64,000 nucleotides of DNA from Paraburkholderia caledonica NBRC 102488 (lineage in GTDB: Bacteria; Pseudomonadota; Gammaproteobacteria; Burkholderiales; Burkholderiaceae): contig NZ_BAYE01000008.1 in NCBI RefSeq assembly GCF_000685095.1, positions 226,316 through 290,315 of the forward strand, written 5' to 3'. This document shows, piece by piece, positions 19,451 to 28,775 of this stretch. The position numbers and the translations under genes are program-made. Below the pieces are notes generated by a model. The model was given only the letters and a program-made list of their open reading frames with translations. It did no database searches and had not been told where the DNA came from. The stretch's first letter is position 1. Every line of letters starts with the position of its first letter.

Positions 19451-21843
19451 CAGAATCCTCGGCATGTTTGGTATCTTTGGAATGCTCGCACCCGGCACAG
19501 CGCGAGACGTCTGGCATCGAGCATTGGCTTGTAAATTGCCGTGCACTCGTCCATATCGTTTTCATATTGTGCATAGCATTCGCTCTCATGAGCTTCCCTT
19601 CCGCTGCACTTTACCACTCCACCGCCATCGCCTCCGGCTGCAAAGAGAGCGCCATAAAGCACCGCCCTTTTTGCAGAAGCCGTGAGGTCAGGCACGAGAG
19701 TTGGATAAGGAACCTGCGATTGATCGTTCAGCATCAGCTCTGAGGCCTCGCTCCACTTAGGCAGCGTCGCGCTCAACTCATCGCCGAAAAGCTTGCCCGC
19801 GAGCTTGGCTTTCCACGTCATGTAGCATTCGACGCAGAGCGGTGGAATAGATGTGTTCGATCCAGACCTGAGTCCGGTGACATTTGCAGGCGGCGAAATC
19901 GGATCATTACCTAGCTCCCAGTTGGTGAGCCAGACATCGATTTCGGCATCGCTGATGGTCTGCGGAAAACCTCCGTTCGTTGAAACTATCGCCGTACGCT
20001 TCGATACGCTGCCGTCCGGACCGTAACCATACTGAACCGCCAGATAGCGCGTCTGCTGGCCGTTGGCAGCGCTCGGTTTCTCGTTGTATTCGAAAGAAGA
20101 TACACGCCCGCGCACGTCGTAGCTGATGCCTGCCTGACCGCTATTTCCTGCGATCTGCGCCGCGCGATTCGAGGCGTCACGAGCCAGCGTTCGCATTTGC
20201 CAGCCCGAGACAGCGTCGCGCGTCGTCGCGATGTTTCCTCGTATGTCGTATGTGTAACTCCAATCTTCAAGCGTCTTGCCGTCCTGCATGACTGTGGCCG
20301 ACAGAAGCCGGCCGGCGCCGTCGTAACGTGCACCGACCGTCAACTGGCTGCCTGTCGCAACGGCCTGCATTCCCTGCTCGCCCGTCAGATCGGTTGTTTG
20401 AGTTTCGGCGTAACCGGTGACGTTGCCGCTCGAATCGTAGACAAAAGCCCGGACCTTACCCGGCGTAGCCACGACGTGGGGATGCAACGAAGTGCCATCG
20501 TTGTACTCAATGGTCGTCACGGTCTTTTTTGCACCGATCGTCGCGACCGCCCGGGTGGGCCGGTTCGCACTATCCCATGTGTACTGGACATCGCCATCAG
20601 GCGTCTGTCTCTGCTTCAGATTGCCGGCCGCGTCCCAGTTGCGCGTTACCATCCCGCCTGGCGTGGCGATTGAACGAGGACGCAAGCTATCGAGGACATC
20701 GAATGCGTAAGTGCTTACGCCGTACATGTCAGTAAGCGTCGCGCTGCCGCGACCGTAGCTGAACGTCGTATTGCGCGTCGTATCGGGATGTGTGACGGAG
20801 ATCGCGCGTCCGCTGTCGTCATAGGTCCACGTTGCAGTTCGAGACCCCGATTCGTCCTTGATTCCAGTCAAAGCGTTGGGGAAGCGCGCATCTTCGTACA
20901 GGTACTGATGAACATAACCGTCAGGTTGCGTCACCGAAGCAAGATTTCCTTTGGCATCGTACGAATACCTCGTGGTTTGACCGGACGGACGTACCATGCT
21001 CGTTATGCGGTCGCTACTGTCGTATGTCAGAGAGATTGTCATTGACGACTGCGCCGTGTTGTCGACGGGCCATTGCCCCACCGAGTCCACCCGCTGCCTG
21101 TCGTCGTACCCAAGCTTGCGAATAATGCCCGTCCGCGTACGCTCGAATTCGAACCTGCCCGTGGTATCCGAGTAACCTTCGGTGACACCGAGTAGTTCGT
21201 CTTTCAAGCTGAAGTAGCCGTCACCAGCTTTCGTCAGCGAAAGCGCCCTATTTCCTTCCGCCGTCCACGCTCCATTGCTCCAATTGAACGTCACCGGTTG
21301 CTGGTTACCACGATAGGCAACTATGTGGGGTACGCTTGCCTTCGCCCCGGCCAGATCAATCCTCCGCTGCCAGTTGTTGACCCAGTTGCGCCCCATCATG
21401 CTCTGCGCGGTGTCAAACGGCTTCGAAAGGTAGGTGCGCCTAAACACGAGAGGGGAAACATCGCCGCTAGCAAAGTCGGCTTCCGAAAGTGTGACATTGC
21501 CCTTTGCTGGCAGCACGGGATCTCCCACAGGACAGGAATCGTCCGGCTGCGGGGGAACCGGCACACCGCCGCAATAGTCTGCGATCCAGTTCGACGCATT
21601 GGGGCAGTTGTAGTAATTCATTGCGTTGTACGGATCATCGTTGCCGTTAGACATGGGTGCTGTGCCTGCCACCTGTATGGCGCAAGTCGGCGTTCGAGGA
21701 ATACCCAACGACTTCTGATAGACCTGCATGCACTGCATGTAAGTGGCGGCGTTGACGTAAGTACCGAACATCAACAAATAAGACATGGCGATAAAGCGGA
21801 CACGTCGATCCACCAATGCGCCTATACGTTTCCACGCGCTCAT
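19450..21843 (-). CDS. Secreted YD-repeat (Rhs-like) protein with Cys-rich C-terminus
   Basis: 797 residues, ATG 21843 with AAGGAG upstream. A basic N-terminus and hydrophobic stretch ending at VNA form a Sec signal (about residues 1-32). A DUF6531-type start follows near residues 105-165 (DPVLPAKGNVTLSEADF, then FRRTYLSKPFD), then YD repeats to about 620 (for example TRYSYDAKGNLASVTQPDG). The hyperconserved Rhs core motif that normally precedes the toxin tip is absent. The last 180 residues are non-repeat, with a CxxC (LCVECYMTW) and five spaced Cys near the end (CSGREAHESEC to YQTCRGF). No PAAR or VgrG partner is in the window. Probably an interbacterial toxin or surface protein; activity unknown. 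Confidence 0.85.
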   Translation of the reverse strand: MSAWKRIGALVDRRVRFIAMSYLLMFGTYVNAATYMQCMQVYQKSLGIPRTPTCAIQVAGTAPMSNGNDDPYNAMNYYNCPNASNWIADYCGGVPVPPQPDDSCPVGDPVLPAKGNVTLSEADFASGDVSPLVFRRTYLSKPFDTAQSMMGRNWVNNWQRRIDLAGAKASVPHIVAYRGNQQPVTFNWSNGAWTAEGNRALSLTKAGDGYFSLKDELLGVTEGYSDTTGRFEFERTRTGIIRKLGYDDRQRVDSVGQWPVDNTAQSSMTISLTYDSSDRITSMVRPSGQTTRYSYDAKGNLASVTQPDGYVHQYLYEDARFPNALTGIKDESGSRTATWTYDDSGRAISVTHPDTTRNTTFSYGRGSATLTDMYGVSTYAFDVLDSLRPRSIATPGGMVTRNWDAAGNLKQRQTPDGDVQYTWDSANRPTRAVATIGAKKTVTTIEYNDGTSLHPHVVATPGKVRAFVYDSSGNVTGYAETQTTDLTGEQGMQAVATGSQLTVGARYDGAGRLLSATVMQDGKTLEDWSYTYDIRGNIATTRDAVSGWQMRTLARDASNRAAQIAGNSGQAGISYDVRGRVSSFEYNEKPSAANGQQTRYLAVQYGYGPDGSVSKRTAIVSTNGGFPQTISDAEIDVWLTNWELGNDPISPPANVTGLRSGSNTSIPPLCVECYMTWKAKLAGKLFGDELSATLPKWSEASELMLNDQSQVPYPTLVPDLTASAKRAVLYGALFAAGGDGGGVVKCSGREAHESECYAQYENDMDECTAIYKPMLDARRLALCRVRAFQRYQTCRGF

Positions 21844-22310
21844 GTTTCTCCTTTTAATTGCTAGTTATGACCGGAGTCGACGTAGCAACTGTTAAGGAGA
21901 TTTGAATATCTTTACATCCGACAACTCTTAAAAGTACGGTCAGCTTGCACTCGATTGAAACCAGCCCGCCATTCGTCCCTTCTCTGCGTGAGAAGTTGCC
22001 TGCGTACCTGTCGTGATTCCCGGCAACGTTAGGAAAATTGCAGAATCGGCGACTTGCGTCTGAGTCCGTCTCAAGGCAGCTTGGACATCAAAGAAAGTCC
22101 ACCCGCCCAGGAATTCGTAGTTGTGACGCAAAACTCGCGAGTGCTAAACTGAAAAACCCCTCGCCCTCAACAACTTGCCATCACGTTGGTCAACATCGGG
22201 TTGATCAGCATCGCGCCGGGCGGCGGGCCCGTCCGGCATCGCATTGAAACAGCCCACCTATGCTCGAAGCCGCCGGCAATTTCAAACGATCGCGGCACAG
22301 GAGCCCTCGC
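21844..22310. other. Divergent intergenic region, AT-rich on the Rhs side
   Basis: 467 bases between the divergent Rhs and MFS genes. The 100 bases next to the Rhs start are clearly AT-rich and probably hold its promoter. No gene, terminator or clear -35/-10 pair was fixed in the rest. An ATG at 22260 is in frame with the MFS gene but lacks a ribosome binding site. Confidence 0.45.
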
Positions 22311-23822
22311 ATGACCCATTCCATCCACGGCAGTAAACGCTGGCTCGCGCTGATGGTGCTGTGCCTCGGTGTGCTCATGATCGTGCTGGATACGACAATC
22401 GTGAACGTCGCTTTGCCGTCCATCGCTGCGGATCTCGGCTTCACGGAAACATCGCTCGTGTGGGTCGTCAACGCGTACATGCTGACGTTCGGCGGCTGTC
22501 TGCTGCTCGGTGGACGGCTCGGCGATCTGTACGGTCATCGCAGATTGTTTCTCGGCGGCATTACGCTCTTCACCGTGGCATCGCTCGCGTGCGGCCTCGC
22601 CAACTCGCAGATCCTGCTGATCTGCGCGCGCGCCGTGCAGGGTCTGGGCGGCGCTATCGTGTCGGCCGTGTCGCTGTCGCTGATCATGAATCTGTTCACC
22701 GAGCCAGGCGAACGTGCGAAAGCGATGGGCGTGTATGGCTTCGTCTGCGCGGGCGGCGGCAGCATCGGCGTGCTGCTCGGCGGATTGCTGACCAACCTGC
22801 TGAGCTGGCATTGGATCTTCCTCGTCAATCTGCCGATTGGCATCGCCGTGTACGCGCTGTGCGTCGCACTGCTGCCGTCCGCGCGCGGTCATGCGCATGG
22901 CGAACGGCTCGACGTAGCCGGCGCCGTGTCGGTCACGGTTTCGTTGATGCTCGCCGTCTATGCCGTGGTCAACGGCAACGAAGCCGGCTGGACATCGGCG
23001 CAAACGCTCGGCTTGCTGCTCGTCGCGCTTGCGTTGCTCGCCGTGTTCCTGATCATCGAGTCGCGCGTTCAGCATCCGTTGATGCCGCTCGGGCTGTTCC
23101 GCCTGCGTAACGTGGCGACCGCGAATGTGGTCGGCGTGCTGTGGGCCGCTGCCATGTTCGCGTGGTTCTTCATTTCCGCGCTGTATTTGCAGCGCGTGCT
23201 CGGGTATCGGCCGCTGCAAGTCGGGCTCGCGTTTTTGCCGGCCAACCTCATCATGGGATTCTTTTCGCTCGGGCTGTCGGCGCGCGTGGTGATGCGCTTC
23301 GGTCTGCGTATTCCGCTCGCGGTGGGTCTGCTGGTTGCCGCGTGCGGTCTTGCGCTGTTCGCGCGCGCGCCGGTGGGCGGCAGCTTCATCGTCGATGTGT
23401 TGCCCGGCATGATGCTGCTCGGCTTCGGCGCGGGCATCGCGTTCAATCCCGTGTTGCTCGCAGCGATGAGCGACGTCGATCCCGCCGATTCGGGACTCGC
23501 GTCGGGCATCGTCAATACGTCGTTCATGATGGGCGGCGCACTCGGCCTCGCGGTGCTCGCGAGTCTCGCGGCCGCGCGCAGCGGTGACTTGCTGGCGACG
23601 CAAAACGCGCTCGCCGCGCTCAACAGCGGCTATCACGTGGCGTTTGCCTTCGGCGCGATTTTCGCGGCGGCGGCGGGCGTGATCGGCGGTGTGATGCTGC
23701 GTGCGGGACGGCCGGGCGGTGCGGATGCTGCTGCGAATGCGGATGCGGGCGATGGGCACGGCCTGGCCGCTGCCGAGCATCCGCGTTCGGCGGGGAATAC
23801 GGCGGCGACGGAGAACGTTTGA
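22311..23822 (+). CDS. DHA2-family MFS efflux transporter (EmrB/QacA type)
   Basis: 503 residues from ATG 22311, with AGGAG 7 nt upstream; an ATG at 22260 would add 17 residues without a binding site. About 14 hydrophobic helices. DHA2 signatures are present: LDTTIVNVALPSIAADLG in helix 1, motif A-like LGGRLGDLYGHRRLF, and WHWIFLVNLPIG. It likely exports drugs or hydrophobic compounds across the inner membrane with proton exchange. No HlyD-type partner is adjacent. The AraC-type regulator downstream may control it. Confidence 0.9.
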   Translation: MTHSIHGSKRWLALMVLCLGVLMIVLDTTIVNVALPSIAADLGFTETSLVWVVNAYMLTFGGCLLLGGRLGDLYGHRRLFLGGITLFTVASLACGLANSQILLICARAVQGLGGAIVSAVSLSLIMNLFTEPGERAKAMGVYGFVCAGGGSIGVLLGGLLTNLLSWHWIFLVNLPIGIAVYALCVALLPSARGHAHGERLDVAGAVSVTVSLMLAVYAVVNGNEAGWTSAQTLGLLLVALALLAVFLIIESRVQHPLMPLGLFRLRNVATANVVGVLWAAAMFAWFFISALYLQRVLGYRPLQVGLAFLPANLIMGFFSLGLSARVVMRFGLRIPLAVGLLVAACGLALFARAPVGGSFIVDVLPGMMLLGFGAGIAFNPVLLAAMSDVDPADSGLASGIVNTSFMMGGALGLAVLASLAAARSGDLLATQNALAALNSGYHVAFAFGAIFAAAAGVIGGVMLRAGRPGGADAAANADAGDGHGLAAAEHPRSAGNTAATENV

Positions 23823-23953
23823 TCGGCGGGTGGTGCGTGGTGCGCTGCATGCAGCACGTTGCATGCGGCGCGCTGGTTGCAAAACCGGAAGCCCGATCAA
23901 ACGCACGCCCTTGCGGCTGGCTATGCTGGCTTCATGCTGACATGAGAGCTGCT

Positions 23954-24787
23954 ATGAATCCGGTTGGAAAAGCGCTGTGGTTTATCGAAAGCCACTTTGC
24001 CGACGAACTCACGCTCGACGACATCGCCCACTGTGGATGCGTGTCGCGCTTTCACCTCGCGCGTGCTTTCGAGGCGGCGACGGGCATGCCGGTCATGCGC
24101 TATGTGCGTGGGCGTCGCTTGAGCGAGGCTGCGCGGCGGCTCGCGGACGGCGCGCCGGACATACTGACGGTTGCCATTGACGCCGGTTACGGCTCTCACG
24201 AAGCATTCACGCGCGCGTTTCGCGAGCAATTCGGGCTCACGCCCGAAGCGCTGCGCGCGCGTGGTCATCTCGACAATCTTGTCATCGTGGAGCCGATCAA
24301 AATGGACGAAACTCTTCTCAGGCATCTGGAGCCGCCGCGCTTTGAGGACGGCAGGCCGTTTCTCGTCGCGGGTCTGAGCGCGCGCTATACGTGCGAGAGC
24401 GCCGCCGCGATTCCATCGCAATGGCAGCGCTTTAACGAGTACTTTGGCAAAGTGCCGGGTCAGGTGGGCGACGTCGCGTATGGCGTCTGCTACAACGCGG
24501 ACGACGCCGGCAACATCGACTACCTGTGCGGCGTGGAAGTCAGCGACTTCTCGGCCTTGCCCGCCGAATTCAGCCGCTTGCGGATTGCCGCGCAGCGCTA
24601 TGCGGTGTTCAGCCACCGCGAGCATGTGTCGACGGTGCGGCGCACGTGGAACACGATCTGGAACACGTGGCTGCCGGCATCGGGACACCTTCCCGCCGAT
24701 GCGCCCAACTTCGAGCGCTACAACGAGAAGTTCGATCCGGTTAGCGGGATGGGCGGGTTGGAGATATGGTTGCCTTTGAAGGGCTGA
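23954..24787 (+). CDS. AraC-family regulator with GyrI-like effector domain
   Basis: 277 residues from ATG 23954, behind GAGAG; ATG 23942 is also possible. N-terminal double helix-turn-helix of AraC (LTLDDIAHCGCVSRFHLARAF and VAIDAGYGSHEAFTRAFRE, residues 15-100). From about 120 a GyrI/BacEB-type small-molecule-binding domain ends in NFERYNEKFDP and GLEIWLPL. This is the Rob/SoxS-like layout in which the C-terminal domain senses a drug. It sits 131 bases after the efflux gene, same strand, and is a likely regulator of it. Confidence 0.88.
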   Translation: MNPVGKALWFIESHFADELTLDDIAHCGCVSRFHLARAFEAATGMPVMRYVRGRRLSEAARRLADGAPDILTVAIDAGYGSHEAFTRAFREQFGLTPEALRARGHLDNLVIVEPIKMDETLLRHLEPPRFEDGRPFLVAGLSARYTCESAAAIPSQWQRFNEYFGKVPGQVGDVAYGVCYNADDAGNIDYLCGVEVSDFSALPAEFSRLRIAAQRYAVFSHREHVSTVRRTWNTIWNTWLPASGHLPADAPNFERYNEKFDPVSGMGGLEIWLPLKG

Positions 24788-24852
24788 TCGAAGTTAATTC
24801 CCAGAATCACGAATGACCTGACCGGAAATGACGCAGCGAGGACGCCAGGCAA

Positions 24853-25302
24853 GTGACAAACATCGACGTTTCAACGATTGGGTTCACCAACAAGACCGCG
24901 GAGAAGTTTTTCAGCTTTCTGCCCGGGGCCGGTGTGCGAACACTGCTTGACGTCCGGCTGAACAATACATCTCAGCTGGCCGGCTTCGCAAAGAAGGCGG
25001 ATTTGAAATTTTTTCTGTCTGAGCTGCTCGGCGCTGACTTTGTGGAGCTACGAGACCTGGCTCCGGAAAAAGGCATGCTGAGGCGGTATCAGGAGAGAGG
25101 AATGACGTGGGACAGTTACGCTGACGCATACACAGAGCTAATTGCCAAACGGCGCGTGGAAAGCAATCTGGATATCGCGCTGTTCGATCGCGGATGCTTG
25201 CTATGCAGTGAGGACAAACCCCACCAGTGCCACCGCCGCCTCGCAGTTGAGTACCTGAACTCGCGATGGGACAACAGGTTAAAGATCTCTCATCTTTACT
25301 AA
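24853..25302 (+). CDS. DUF488 family protein
   Basis: 149 residues, GTG start. DUF488 signatures are present: STIGFTNKTAEKFF near the start, LLDVRLNN, the conserved LFDRGCLLCSEDKPHQCHRRL with three Cys and two His near the C-terminus, and AVEYLN. The Cys/His cluster may bind metal. Function of the family is unknown. The DNA is less GC-rich than its neighbours, hinting at recent acquisition. Confidence 0.85.
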   Translation: MTNIDVSTIGFTNKTAEKFFSFLPGAGVRTLLDVRLNNTSQLAGFAKKADLKFFLSELLGADFVELRDLAPEKGMLRRYQERGMTWDSYADAYTELIAKRRVESNLDIALFDRGCLLCSEDKPHQCHRRLAVEYLNSRWDNRLKISHLY

Positions 25303-25448
25303 GCACCGTTACGAGTCCGTCGCATGGAACCTCAGCGCAGTCACTGCTATGCTCGCTGTTCAAGCTAAAGGAGCGCTCGCCTACCCGACGTGCTACATGC
25401 GCGTCAGGCTCCGACACTCGATCATTCAACGCAACAACAGAACCCACC

Positions 25449-25976
25449 TTGACCACCCACCTCCGCCCCGCCACCGCCGCCGACGCCTCGCTCATCCTCC
25501 ACTTCATCACCGAACTCGCGGTATACGAAAAGGCCGAGCACGAAGTCGTCGCCACAGTGCAAGACATCGAAGCGAGCCTCTTCTCCCCCGCAGCCACGGC
25601 CACCGCGCTCATCTGCGAAATGAACGGCGAGCCCATTGGCTTTTGCGTCTACTTCTTTTCTTACTCCACATGGCTCGGCAAAAAAGGCCTGTATCTGGAA
25701 GATCTGTACGTATCGCCGAAATCGCGCGGCAGCGGCGCGGGCAAACAGATGCTGCGCCACCTCGCGGCCATCGCATGCGAGACCGGCTGTGGCCGCTTCG
25801 AATGGAGTGTGCTCGACTGGAATGCGCCCGCGATCGGCTTCTATGAATCGATCGGCGCGAGCGCGCAAAGCGAATGGGTTCGCTACCGGCTCGCCGGCGA
25901 CGCGCTCAGAGCATTTGCCGCAGGTGAAACTTCGAACGCTTCGCCCGTGGCAAAAAACGTCCCGCCGGCGACGTAA
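25449..25976 (+). CDS. GNAT-family N-acetyltransferase (diamine-type)
   Basis: 175 residues from TTG 25449; no better start exists because the upstream frame has no family-like sequence. GNAT fold: TTHLRPATAADASLI, then YVSPKSRGSGAGKQML with the acetyl-CoA P-loop, and EWSVLDWNAPAIGFYESIGA near the end. This resembles spermidine/diamine acetyltransferases (SAT-like). Its last 94 bases overlap the convergent flavin reductase gene, which adds a tail of about 25 residues beyond the usual domain end. Confidence 0.83.
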   Translation: MTTHLRPATAADASLILHFITELAVYEKAEHEVVATVQDIEASLFSPAATATALICEMNGEPIGFCVYFFSYSTWLGKKGLYLEDLYVSPKSRGSGAGKQMLRHLAAIACETGCGRFEWSVLDWNAPAIGFYESIGASAQSEWVRYRLAGDALRAFAAGETSNASPVAKNVPPAT

Positions 25977-26482
25977 TGGCAGGTGCGAAGATCGGGATCG
26001 TCGCCGAAATGCCAACGGTTGTTCGAGTACACGCGGCTGTCCGCGTACGCCGCCACCACTTCGCCGATAATCAGATCGTGACGCTGGCTGTCGTCGGGAA
26101 TCACCTTGCACTCCATCCACGCGATGCAACCGGCCAGCATCGGCACATCGATTTTTTCGGCGGCAAAAGTTCCGAGTTCAAAGGCCGAAAACTTGTCGAC
26201 TTCCAGCCCCGCGTTCGTGCCCACGGCCAGCGTCTGCGCGGCAAACTTGCGGCTCGGCAATTGCAGACCGAACACACCGCTTGCTTCTATCAATTGCCGG
26301 GTCAGCGTGCGGCTGTCCACTACGACCACTACCTTCGGCGGATCGAAGTCGAGCGGCATCGCCCATGAAGCCGCCATGACGTTCGAGCGGCCCTCGCGCG
26401 CGCTCGTGATGATGGTGACCGGTCCATGATTGAGTAACTGCGTGGCGCGTGGCAATGCCACCGGTTCCCGCGTAACTTTCAT
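25883..26482 (-). CDS. Flavin reductase-like (FMN-binding split barrel) protein
   Basis: 199 residues from ATG 26482 (KVTREPVALPRATQLLNHGP). The split-barrel flavin reductase signature is present: GPVTIITSAREGRSNVMAAS, then PPKVVVVVDSRTLTRQLIEA, and GLQLPSRKFAAQT. Such proteins reduce FMN with NAD(P)H or bind flavin for a partner monooxygenase; none is adjacent. The 3' end overlaps the convergent acetyltransferase gene by 94 bases. Confidence 0.86.
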   Translation of the reverse strand: MKVTREPVALPRATQLLNHGPVTIITSAREGRSNVMAASWAMPLDFDPPKVVVVVDSRTLTRQLIEASGVFGLQLPSRKFAAQTLAVGTNAGLEVDKFSAFELGTFAAEKIDVPMLAGCIAWMECKVIPDDSQRHDLIIGEVVAAYADSRVYSNNRWHFGDDPDLRTCHYVAGGTFFATGEAFEVSPAANALSASPASR

Positions 26483-26548
26483 ACTTTGTTCTGCCCGAAG
26501 GTCTGATCTGTCAGGGCGGCAACCCATGAGCCGCCGCCCTTGCATGCA

Positions 26549-26947
26549 TCAATGCGGCGCTTTTCCGTTGGGAACGGCGTCTACCGGTTTGTGCTGCTCT
26601 TCGCCAAGCCCTGGGAAGAACGCGTTCCATGCGGCTCGTACGCCGTTCGCCGCGGTGGCCTCGGCGTCGATGGGTTCGTCGGCACCTTTGGCGTGTGCAT
26701 CACCGGCGGCTTCGGCCCCGTCGGTCGCTGCTTTGGCCTCGTCTTCAGCGCCTTCACCCGCCTGCGATGGATCTGCGGAAAGCCCGCGCCAGTGCGTGAA
26801 CTCATCGTCCGGCTTCTCGGTCCACTCGCCCTTGCCGAATTTGGCGAATGCCGTGTCCCCGCTCACCAATTGCACCTCGTACCAGCCGTCGCGCGCGGGC
26901 AAGTCAGCGGCCAGTTCAAACCACGGGGTCGGTTCGATTTCCTTCAT
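26549..26947 (-). CDS. Small acidic protein, function unknown
   Basis: 132 residues from ATG 26947, with GGAG 6 nt upstream. The N-terminal third is compact (PWFELAADLPARDGWYEVQL, then FAKFGKGEWTEKPDDEFTHW). It is followed by an Ala/Glu/Asp-rich low-complexity stretch and a conserved-looking end (AAWNAFFPGLGEEQH). No known domain recognised. Cytoplasmic by lack of a signal. Confidence 0.7.
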   Translation of the reverse strand: MKEIEPTPWFELAADLPARDGWYEVQLVSGDTAFAKFGKGEWTEKPDDEFTHWRGLSADPSQAGEGAEDEAKAATDGAEAAGDAHAKGADEPIDAEATAANGVRAAWNAFFPGLGEEQHKPVDAVPNGKAPH

Positions 26948-27146
26948 GTCATCTCCAATCGGATAAATCGTCATAGAAAACCACACCAAAGGATGCTTCA
27001 TGTCCGGACTGCGCAGCCGTCCGGCGGCGCGCACCAGACGGCGCGCGGAACATGATGCGGGCGATCCGTCGACATTGCCTCGTCGCAACCGCCACGCATA
27101 AACGACACGATAGCGCGACATGGGCCGCGCGGACAAACGCTAAAAC

Positions 27147-28658
27147 TCAGGCCCGGCGCCGACGCGGTTTTTCCATGCCGGCAGCGAGCTCAGAGAGGGT
27201 CCGCACGGCCGGTGCGAGTTCCTCTGCGGAGGTATTGCCATAGCCGATCACAAGGCCGTTCGTTCCGGCGTGCGGCTCGAGCGCGAATCCGGACAGCGCA
27301 CGCGGACTTAGCCCTTTCGCCAGTGCGCGCGGGATAAGTGCCTGATCGTCGATGCCCGGCGGCATGCGAAGTGTCAAATGCATGCCGCAATCGCCGCCCA
27401 GTATCTCCGACGACGCGAAGTGTTCGCTAAGCGCTTCGCGCAGTGCCTGCTGCCGCTCACGATACAGCCGTCGCATGCGGCCAAGATGCCGCCCGAATTC
27501 GCCGCTCTCCATGAAATGTGCGAGCGCAAGCTGCTCCAGCCGATGCCCGCCACGCAGCATTTCACACAAGGCTCCCTCGACGTGCGCGGCAATCGCCTGC
27601 GGCAACACGACGAAGCCGATGCGCAGCGCCGGGAACATCGTCTTGCTGAACGAGCCGACGTAGAGAACCGGCGCGTTGTCGACGAGCCCCTGCATGCTCG
27701 CAATCGGTTCCCCGGCGTAGCGGAATTCGCCGTCGTAATCGTCCTCGATCACCCATGCGCCGCAGCGGCGCGCCTCGGCGATCAATTCGAGCCGCCGCGC
27801 CACCGACAACACCGCGCCCGTCGGATACTGGTGCGCGGGCGACGTGTAGATCAGTTTCGGCGGATGCCCGCGCCAGGCGCCGGACGGCACAGACATGCCT
27901 TCCGCGTCGACGGGCATGGGCACCGTTGTCAGATCGCCCTGGTTGAACGCCGCCTTCGCGCCGCGATAACCGGGGTCCTCGATCCACGCGACATCGCCGG
28001 GATTCGTGAAGAGGCGCACGCATAGGTTCAGCGCCTCCTGCGCGCCTTCGGTAATCACTATCTGCGAGCCTTCGCAGCGCACCCCGCGCGCCATCCGCAA
28101 ATGCGCGGCAATGGCGTCGCGCAACGCCGGCTCACCCGCCGGCGTGCCGTAACCGAGCGCGAGCGGCAACGCGCGCTCCATCGAACGTTCCAGCGCGCGC
28201 CGCCATGCGGCCAACGGGAAGCGGTCCAGCGCCGGTGTGCCGGGCGTGAGCGGCAACGCAGCATCCACAGGCGTGCGCGTCGCCGTGAACTGGCCGACGC
28301 GGGCCGCGTAGGCCACTTTCGGCGGGGCAGATCGTGCGGGCGGCTCGCCACGCGCCGCGCGGCTCGACAGCGGGCTTACGCGCGTGCCCTTCTTGTCCGC
28401 CACGACATAACCGACTGCCGCCAGGTGCTCATACGCAATGACCACGGTGTTGCGCGACACGCCCATTTCCGCCGAAAGCAGTCGCGACGACGGCAGCAAC
28501 GACCCGGCCGGCAAGCGCCCGCCGAGAATCGCCTGCTGCAAACGCTCGATCAATTGCTTCTGCAGCGGCGCGGGCTTCTGCCCGTCGCCGATACCGGCGC
28601 CAGCCGCGAGCCCGCGGTTCGCGGCTGTATGAGCAAGCGGGCCAATAATCTCGATCAT
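27147..28658 (-). CDS. MocR/PdxR-type transcriptional regulator (intact)
   Basis: 503 residues. The GntR winged helix (LQKQLIERLQQAILGGRLPAG, then SRNTVVIAYEHLAAVGYV) is followed by a class-I aminotransferase-like domain with the PLP Lys in YVGSFSKTMFPALRIGF near 350 and IEDDYDGEFRY near 310. MocR proteins sense PLP or related amines and control vitamin B6, GABA or amino-acid genes. It is divergent from the acetyltransferase gene at 28776, with 117 bases between, so the regulator may act on that gene and itself. The intact copy contrasts with the dead MocR gene at 6800-7912. Confidence 0.9.
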   Translation of the reverse strand: MIEIIGPLAHTAANRGLAAGAGIGDGQKPAPLQKQLIERLQQAILGGRLPAGSLLPSSRLLSAEMGVSRNTVVIAYEHLAAVGYVVADKKGTRVSPLSSRAARGEPPARSAPPKVAYAARVGQFTATRTPVDAALPLTPGTPALDRFPLAAWRRALERSMERALPLALGYGTPAGEPALRDAIAAHLRMARGVRCEGSQIVITEGAQEALNLCVRLFTNPGDVAWIEDPGYRGAKAAFNQGDLTTVPMPVDAEGMSVPSGAWRGHPPKLIYTSPAHQYPTGAVLSVARRLELIAEARRCGAWVIEDDYDGEFRYAGEPIASMQGLVDNAPVLYVGSFSKTMFPALRIGFVVLPQAIAAHVEGALCEMLRGGHRLEQLALAHFMESGEFGRHLGRMRRLYRERQQALREALSEHFASSEILGGDCGMHLTLRMPPGIDDQALIPRALAKGLSPRALSGFALEPHAGTNGLVIGYGNTSAEELAPAVRTLSELAAGMEKPRRRRA

Positions 28659-28775
28659 GGACGGCTGGACCTATCAGATACTGTTCGGGTGGATCTTTTT
28701 AACATACCACGATTGCCGTATCGTTCATCGTGTTCTTTGTGACCGACGATAACCCCAGACGCCAGGAGTGCGCCC

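Noticed and set aside
22167..23906. 579-codon minus-strand frame opposite the MFS gene
   Set aside because: Its sequence is Arg/His/Gln-rich low-complexity protein typical of the antisense of GC-rich genes, and the plus-strand MFS transporter has clear family motifs.
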